34,932 nt of DNA from Chara braunii (lineage: Eukaryota; Streptophyta; Charophyceae; Charales; Characeae), in contig BFEA01000126.1 of assembly GCA_003427395.1 (NCBI GenBank), forward strand, positions 2,065,620 through 2,100,551, given 5' to 3'. A model generated the notes under the pieces. The model saw only the letters and a list, made by a program, of their open reading frames with translations, was not told where the DNA came from and made no database searches. Below are positions 29,639-34,932 of this stretch, one piece after another (position 1 is the first letter of the stretch; each line of letters starts with the position of its first letter). The position numbers and the translations under genes were made by a program.

Positions 29639-29733
29639 AAAATTTATACCATTTCTCGATATATGCGTGTCGGGGCCATGCTAATCTTCTCATCTGTATC
29701 GTTCCAATTTTTACGGATGTTGTCCCGAAGGAC
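29639..29733 (-). pseudogene. U6 snRNA pseudogene
   Basis: U6 is the catalytic small nuclear RNA of the spliceosome. On the - strand the sequence matches U6 nearly end to end: GTCC-TTCGGGAC 5' stem-loop, ATCCGTAAAAATTGGAACGA, then ACAGATGAGAAGATTAGCA (three extra bases in the ACAGAGA box), TGGCCCC, GACACGCATATATCGAGAAA, TGG and a final TTTT. Eleven bases of the internal stem-loop region (TGCGCAAGGAT) are missing between GGCCCC and GACACG. I see no plant-type upstream element or TATA at the expected upstream (higher-coordinate) side. A box insertion plus deletion of catalytic-core sequence make it a relic, unless it is a strongly divergent U6. Confidence 0.9.
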
Positions 29734-30512
29734 AAAATCCATGCCCGTGCTGCCTTTGTCTTGCTGTCTTTTTTGGCTTGCTGCCTTTTCCTTGCAGCTT
29801 TATGCTTTGCAGCCTTTCCCCTCGCTGCCTTGTGATCCGTTGTTGTTTCTCCCTATACGCCGACATTTTCCTAGTTGCCCGTCTCGTTGGAGACTTTCAT
29901 AATACTACATTTCGCCAGGATGCGATCGTGGAGGTTTTGCCCCCCATCAAATACACACATACATGCACACGCACACACATAAGAGCGAGAGAGTAAAAAT
30001 ATAATCCTCTCTGTAGCAGGGCAGGTGTGAACACTGCATCATCCTGCTTGTAATGACCGGACCACACACTTCGGCCCTTGCCCCCAGCCTCTGGAAAAAA
30101 AAGGCAATGTTTGCCGGAAACAGCCGCCTTCCGCTCCCTCCCCCTCATCCCTGAAGAGATAAACCGGTGCTAATAGAAATATGAAAGAGGAAAAATAATG
30201 AATCGGAAAAAGGAAAACAAACATCCATTCTCACAAGCGACATTCAAAAGTACAGCATTTTCTGGCAGGACAGAGCATTCGAATAAAATGTTCCTCTTTC
30301 AACTGATGAAAAGTGACTACATTGCCGAGCGTTATATTTGAATACAAGGACTAGGAGTTGTCTTCTAAACGAGAGTTCTATTTGAAAACGATCGGCCAAA
30401 ATCTCAAACAGGACCTATTCAAAAAACTCAAACTGAATAAAGCCGGCCCATTATGTTCAGGGGAAGAAAGCAGCAGCTGTGATTCCTGCTGAAAGCTGGT
30501 CGGGTTGGCAAC

Positions 30513-30513
<1 letters not shown>
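29734..30513. other. Unassigned
   Basis: No gene is recognised. The 29840-29990 stretch contains a short (CA)n run at about 29951-29980. Confidence 0.45.

Positions 30514-30602
<89 letters not shown>
30514..30602. repeat. (GA)n microsatellite
   Basis: About 44 uninterrupted GA dinucleotides run to an ambiguous base N at 30603, then a G-rich run. The N and the tract suggest an assembly or sequencing weak point. Confidence 0.98.
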
Positions 30603-30777
30603 NAGGAGGGGGGGGGGGCCACCGGGGGATAATACCGAGTTTACATATATATATCATCAAATAATATATATGTAATTATTATATAATATATAATGTATAT
30701 ATATCGTCACAAACAGAACTGCCCGGTAAAACCGTAGGCAGAGAGAGAGAAGAGGACAACAAACGAGGGGCTGTGAC

Positions 30778-30805
30778 AAACTGTTTCGTCGGAGTTTCAC
30801 CATAT
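30778..30805 (-). pseudogene. Hammerhead fragment, copy a
   Basis: Only the stem II 3' side, CGAAAC and the stem III 3' strand remain (sense GTGAAACTCCGACGAAACAG). The CTGATGA box is replaced by AT-rich sequence. Confidence 0.8.
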
Positions 30806-30890
30806 ACTATATATGTCTATATATCGTCACAAACAGAACTGCCCGGTAAAACCGTAGGCAGAGAGAGAGAAGAGGACGAGGGGCTGTGAC

Positions 30891-30930
30891 AAACTGTTTC
30901 GTCGGAGTTTCACCGACTCATCAGGAGGCT
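30891..30930 (-). pseudogene. Hammerhead ribozyme, copy b, 5' part missing
   Basis: The sense strand has AGCCTC, CTGATGA, the GTCGG/CCGAC stem II, GAAA and CAGTTT intact. The 5' strand of stem III and the first half of stem I are replaced by ATATATTC. It could not cleave itself but could pair in trans. Confidence 0.85.
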
Positions 30931-31022
30931 GAATATATGTATATATATATATCGTCAAATAGAACTGCCCGGTAAACCGTAGGCAGAGAGGGAGAAGAGG
31001 ACAACAAACGAGGGGCTGTGAC

Positions 31023-31078
31023 AAACTGTTTCGTCGGAGTTTCACCGACTCATCAGGAGGCTGAACCCTCAACAGTCT
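31023..31078 (-). ncRNA. Type III hammerhead ribozyme, complete copy c
   Basis: This is a self-cleaving RNA. In sense (-) order: stem III 5' strand AGACUGU, cleavage triplet GUU ending at 31071, stem I hairpin GAGG-GUUCAG-CCUC (31070-31057), CUGAUGA (31056-31050), stem II GUCGG-UGAAACU-CCGAC (31049-31033), GAAA (31032-31029) and the stem III 3' strand CAGUUU (31028-31023). Stem III has seven pairs including A15.1-U16.1, one of them G-U. All invariant core bases are present. H17 is U, allowed but slower than the usual C. The closed stem I and open stem III make it type III, the class found in plant viroid-like RNAs and retrozymes. Confidence 0.92.
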
Positions 31079-31107
31079 GTAGAGGACAACCAACGAGGGG
31101 CTGTGAC

Positions 31108-31163
31108 AAACTGCTTCGTCGGAGTTTCACCGACTCATCAGGAGGCTGAACCGTCAACAATCT
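31108..31163 (-). ncRNA. Type III hammerhead ribozyme, copy d, weakened
   Basis: It has the same layout as copy c, 85 bp further on. CUGAUGA and stem II are intact. GAAA reads GAAG, so the 15.1-16.1 pair is G-U. Stem III has further wobbles (sense AGAUUGUU against CAGUUU). Stem I has one mismatch (GACG against CCUC). It is probably slow or inactive. If c and d both cut, an 85-nt RNA would be released (31155 to 31071). Confidence 0.82.
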
Positions 31164-31333
31164 GCAGAATCCCCTAACTGAGTACACTGTAAGTGATAAA
31201 TCCACCTTCACCCCGGTTGTGCTTGAGCATCGACGACTGCCCAACAACTGATACCCTGAGGTGGGCACCAACCACTGCCCTCAAAGGTACCTGTAACGAA
31301 AATCAAAGCAGACTATCACTCACCCAACTCTAC

Positions 31334-31405
31334 AGACTGTCGGTTAACACCCCATCACAGGCCAGCAAAACACCCACAAAACAAAGAAAGGTCGACGAAA
31401 CAGTT
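31334..31405 (+). pseudogene. Split hammerhead remnant, inverted orientation
   Basis: CAGACTGTC (31334-31342) is the stem III strand with a canonical GUC cleavage triplet. GACGAAACAGTTTGTC (31394-31409) is the stem III partner. The CTGATGA box and stem I/II between them are replaced by unrelated A/C-rich sequence. Confidence 0.65.
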
Positions 31406-31530
31406 TGTCACAGCCCCTCGTTTGTTGTCCTCTTCTCCCTCTCTGCCTACGGTTTACCGGGCAGTTCTATTTGACGATATATATATATATATCGTCACAA
31501 ACAGAATATATATATATATATATATATATA

Positions 31531-31570
31531 GCCTCCTGATGAGTCGGTGAAACTCCGACGAAACAGTTTG
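31531..31570 (+). pseudogene. Hammerhead ribozyme, inverted copy e, 5' part missing
   Basis: GCCTC-CTGATGA-GTCGG...CCGAC-GAAA-CAGTTTG is intact on the + strand. Upstream is (TA)n in place of the cleavage triplet and stem III 5' strand. Downstream at about 31606-31629 lies a perfect 10-bp hairpin CTGCCTACGG-TTTA-CCGTAGGCAG. Confidence 0.85.
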
Positions 31571-31640
31571 TCACAGCCCCTCGTTTGTTGTCCTCTTCTC
31601 CCTCTCTGCCTACGGTTTACCGTAGGCAGTTCTATTTGAC

Positions 31641-32710
31641 GATATATATATTGTCACATCACTACATATATATATATATACGTCACACACATATATATAT
31701 ACATACATAGAGAGAGAGAGAGAGGGCAGCAGGGGGGGCGGGGACAAGGGGGCTATAATACCAAATAGGAGGGAGCAGAGGAGGAGAAGCCAGAGGAGAG
31801 AGAGGACGGGCGACTAGAATGCCGAGAAATTGCATGACGGGATGGTGTATGGCAGAAAAGGAGAGCATTTCACATGTCACACGAGAGGAGAAGGAGAGAA
31901 AGATAGAACAGAGGAAGGGGAACAGGGACAAGGAGGGAGGGAGGGAGGGAAGAAGAGGGGAGAGAAGCGGGTGCGAGGAGAGAGGAGCAAGGGGAGGAGG
32001 ATGAGAAGGAAAAAGGAATCCCGAATGAAAGAATTGTACTGCGCAAAGAATGGAAGAAAAGCAAGTGCTAAAGACTGCAACATTAAAGATCGTCCCGCCC
32101 CTCCCCTCCATTTGAATTCTGAAGCTCATTTTAACTGCACATAATGCACCGCGTAACACTGCCCTAGAGTGTGTTGATCGGGCGCAATTGTACAGAGAAA
32201 GGACTCGTCCGCCACACTAAAAAGTGCACACAAAATTGAAACATCCACAGCCGCGAACACTGTACACACAAATTCCCACTAGGGTCTCACTGCAATCAGG
32301 GAAACGTCTGAGAAGCTCTCCTAAATGGGGAAAAAACTTCAAAAAAGTGAACGGAAAACCAACTCCCGTGTGTTGGCTCTGACAAGAGGAGCCAAAGGAT
32401 ATGACCATGACGTGATTCACGATTCATGAATGAAGTGAGAATGTTTGTCCACACATAAACTCGGACAGACAGACTCGAACCCTAGAGACACTACGTGGGC
32501 ACTAGAGACACTTCGGCAGATAGGGGAAAAAACTGAAACTACCTAAAAAAGAAAGACGACAAAGAAAGAATAAAACCTCTCGTGGGTCACAAACCTCAAA
32601 AAATAATGCTGTCTGAATATTCTGCAATGCAAACCAAAAAGAATTGTAATTTAGTGCTCTGCATACAAGATCTAATGCTCTTCTTCTGAGTTGTTTCCGT
32701 GCGTGAGACG
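31641..32710. other. Unassigned, AT and GA simple repeats at left
   Basis: (TA)n and (CA/TA)n tracts run to about 31710, then GAGAG, then purine-rich low-complexity sequence to about 32010. Beyond that I see no gene. Frames there come from the purine bias. Confidence 0.5.
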
Positions 32711-32714
32711 TGGC

Positions 32715-32853
32715 CACAGACAGAGACAATGCGCAACAGACAGAGACAATATGCAACAGACCTCCCCCGTGCTCTCGTATAGGTATTTCTTTTCTGCTCT
32801 GCTCTCTTTTCTCCTCTGCTCTGCTCTCTTTTCTGCTCTGCTCTCTCTTCTGC
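32715..32853. repeat. Short tandem repeats (20 bp, then CTCTGCT-type)
   Basis: ACAGACAGAGACAATRYGCA is repeated with a 20-bp period at about 32717-32758. From about 32794 a pyrimidine unit (CTGCTCTGCTCTCTTTTCTSCT) repeats about three times. Confidence 0.85.
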
Positions 32854-33342
32854 GCACACCGAACATGTGCAGCTCTGTCATGCCGCCAGAGTTTCTCGAA
32901 GCCTCCTGCTCACTGTGAAATCAACAAGTTAGACTGAAAACCATACATACAGCAAACGTATGCGGGAAAACCACGAGCAATGCTCCTCTGCCGCCGCTTC
33001 GGATGCCTTGCCACCGAACTCAAGAGGCTTAGCTTGCAAGCAAAGCTTCACTGCCACCGCTTGAGACGCCACCAAAGACTTCAGCTTCCTGGTCAAGCCC
33101 TCCGCTTCAGCCTTTCCCATCTCGTCAGCCACGGCAGTCGCAGAGCAAAGCGAGCGAGTGAAACCTGAACACCTCCCTGCTCACAATAATTCTTACCGAA
33201 ATCTATCTCGTCTGCTGCCACACGCAACGCGATCAAAGTTCATCAAACTAATCATACAGAGTGCACTCTCCACTATTTACACGACGACTCTGTTGTGGGG
33301 TCCGTCGCCAAATCGATGAACCAATCAATATACACACAAAGT
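32854..33342. other. Unassigned
   Basis: No gene is recognised. A - strand frame of 67 codons (33132-32929) is alanine/lysine-rich, with no domain I know. Confidence 0.4.
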
Positions 33343-33347
33343 TATTC

Positions 33348-33427
33348 CCCTCCCTCCCTCCCTCCATCCATCCATCCATCCATCCATCCATCCATCCATC
33401 CATCCCTCCATCCCTCCCTCCCTCTCC
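33348..33427. repeat. (CATC)n/(CCTC)n microsatellite
   Basis: CCTC repeats, then about ten CATC units, then CCTC again. Confidence 0.97.
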
Positions 33428-34869
33428 CCTCTCGCCGCCGGCCCCTGCGTGCCTTTTTGTCACAATTGAAATCTCACTGAAATGCTGCTGCGATATACCA
33501 CCATGAAGAACACACATCCCAGAGGTACAGGTGAGCTCATGCCGCCATTACATGCCGCCTCCGCAGCCATGCTACTACAATCGAAAATTTGAAACCATTC
33601 GCCAAATTGATGATGATCCAGTTAATGTACACGCCAAGTTTTCCCCCTCTTGCCCTGCCTATAACTTCTTGTGAAGTGAAAGAAATCTCACTGATACGCC
33701 GCAACCCACGCCGTGCAGAACACATCCGACTGGGCTACGACCGTACAAGCGAATTCATGCTGCCATCTGCATCAAACGCAGGAGAACAAACAACGACGCA
33801 AAAAAATGCCAGTCAGAAGCATACCACTACCACCATGGGTCTAGTCCTTGGCCTCTACAACACCCTGGGCTTTTAAGGAGGAAAAAAAAAGAAAAAAGAA
33901 AAAAGAAAAAGTACACCATTACGGATGGCATTACCACCGTCCTTACTTAGACGACCTGTTCCCCACCGGCTTCCAGATACACTGGGTGCCCATTAATCCC
34001 CTACCAGGAGCTGGGATGAGATGGAATTGTTAAAAACCAAGTACCCAAAGGGTTTCTTTTTTCACCTAACCAATAAACACGTAACTCATTCCCTGACTGA
34101 CCGTGTATTAACTTACTCGCCAGTAATCTTCCCGACCAGCAGAAGCCCCCTAGGAAAGCATGGTCCCGGGGGGTGGGGGGGTGCGCGGGGGGGTCAGTTC
34201 GTAGCAACCCCCTCCTTGAGTAGGCGACTCGCACTGCAAGGGCTAGGATGACTCTTTTTCAGCTCTGTTCTTTTGGCTCCTTCTCTTTGTACTCATGCTT
34301 GCCGGTGATAAGCAACCGGAGTGACGCCCCCCAGAATAGAAGGGGCTTGGGTGTTTTGTACTTTTGAAGTTTTGATGGAAAAAAAAAAAAAAAAAAAAAA
34401 GGCAGCACAACTGCTAGATGGGTTTACCAACTTCACCAATTTGAGCCATTTTTTTTTATAGACAGACAACCAGCCAACCAAACTGGCGAGCGTTGCAAAG
34501 AAACCTACCGGGAAAAGAGTTCAATAGACAGCTTTGCTCCTCCTCGATCCTCGTCAGGACGATGCCAGGTACCCTCCCCCTTCACTGTTTCCCTGTGACT
34601 GTCCCGTAGCTTCCCGACCAGACATCAATGGCAGCTTCACCCTCGTCACCATTTTCGCCTCATCCTCTTTGGAAAAAAATGTACATGATAGGAAGGACTG
34701 GGGAAGGGCAGGGCTTGGGGAAATCCTTCTACAGTTCTGCTGCAGACAGGGGAGCACGACACACGAGACGCACACACACACACACACACACGAGTTCAAA
34801 CATCAAAATTAGTTAAGTTTATCTTAAACCTTAGAGAACTGGAAAAACAGTAGGAAGTGCCAGGAGCAG
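33428..34869. other. Unassigned
   Basis: No gene is recognised. Noted inside: A22 at 34379-34400, a G-rich run at about 34167-34192, and (CA)n at about 34769-34790. Frames are short and carry no family signature. Confidence 0.5.
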
Positions 34870-34870
34870 G

Positions 34871-34932
<62 letters not shown>
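34870..34932 (+). repeat. Terminal poly(A), about 63 nt to the window edge
   Basis: An uninterrupted A run ends the window, so its true length is unknown. It could be the tail of a retroposed sequence on the + strand or a contig-end artefact. I see no AATAAA in the 40 bases before it. Confidence 0.9.

Larger units (their letters stand above)
30705..31640. repeat. Hammerhead-ribozyme repeat cluster (direct and inverted)
   Basis: A unit recurs with its ribozyme sense on the - strand at about 30705-30805, 30822-30932, 30950-31078 and 31081-31163, and on the + strand at about 31394-31480 and 31531-31640. Each has the hammerhead part, a pyrimidine-rich stretch (CCCTCTCTGCC sense), a CTGCC...GGCAG hairpin, TTCTATTTGACGATATA and a (TA)n spacer. 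Ribozyme-bearing starts (AAACTG on +) are at 30778, 30891, 31023 and 31108, spaced 113, 132 and 85 bp. The middle, 31165-31390, is unique sequence. It contains a GGGTATCAG on the - strand that resembles an initiator-tRNA primer site, but weakly. The arrangement resembles retrozymes, LTR-like non-autonomous elements carrying type III hammerheads. Confidence 0.85.

Noticed and set aside
30428-30664. SLSLSL and EREREREX ORFs
   Set aside because: They are produced by the (GA)n tract and its ambiguous base.
31240-31260. GGGTATCAG on the - strand as a retrozyme primer binding site
   Set aside because: The match to the initiator tRNA complement is short, and it does not follow a like-oriented hammerhead repeat as it should; kept only as a weak hint.
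32465-32495. GGGTTCGAGTC on the - strand, like a tRNA T-arm
   Set aside because: No acceptor, D or anticodon stems can be built around it.

Overview
The window is a repeat-rich nuclear segment of a plant-like eukaryote. I see no bacterial operons, ribosome binding sites or ordinary host protein genes. The evidence is nested Ty3/gypsy elements, hAT remnants, a LINE-like remnant, a U6 snRNA relic, many microsatellites and hammerhead-ribozyme repeats. A streptophyte (charophyte) alga such as Chara would fit the element styles, but that is an inference from memory of similar elements and was not tested.

Layout. Positions 359-1139 hold a non-autonomous hAT-type element with 8-bp target duplications. 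Positions about 1230-4180 are noncoding and packed with short hairpins. Those in 1230-2970 almost all carry a TGTN apical loop, always on the + strand, partly in 91-bp and 71-bp tandem repeats. A decayed hAT transposase (4271-5623) follows, split by a second small transposon at 4805-5132. Positions about 6560-10385 hold a + strand Ty3/gypsy chromovirus remnant with protease, a broken RT, RNase H, integrase, chromodomain, polypurine tract and start of the 3' LTR. That LTR appears to be interrupted by a 14-kb Ty3/gypsy element on the - strand (about 10386-24350) with 2.7-kb LTRs. Its internal order is gag, protease, RT, RNase H, a PHD finger, integrase and a long extra ORF; the LTRs carry their own ORF.

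The right third (24351-34932) is mostly unassigned. It contains a LINE-type zinc-knuckle remnant, several foldbacks resembling MITEs or miRNA precursors, a U6 snRNA pseudogene on the - strand (29639-29733), long (CA)n and (GA)n tracts, and a cluster at 30705-31640 of direct and inverted copies of a short repeat. That repeat encodes type III hammerhead ribozymes. One copy (31023-31078) has every core nucleotide and three good stems. The window ends in about 63 adenines.

The two observations I rate highest are the hammerhead repeat cluster (retrozyme-like) and the strand-asymmetric TGTN hairpin array with compensatory stem changes. The PHD finger and extra ORF in the large gypsy element come next. 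All protein-coding elements seen here are broken by stops or frameshifts; none appears intact.
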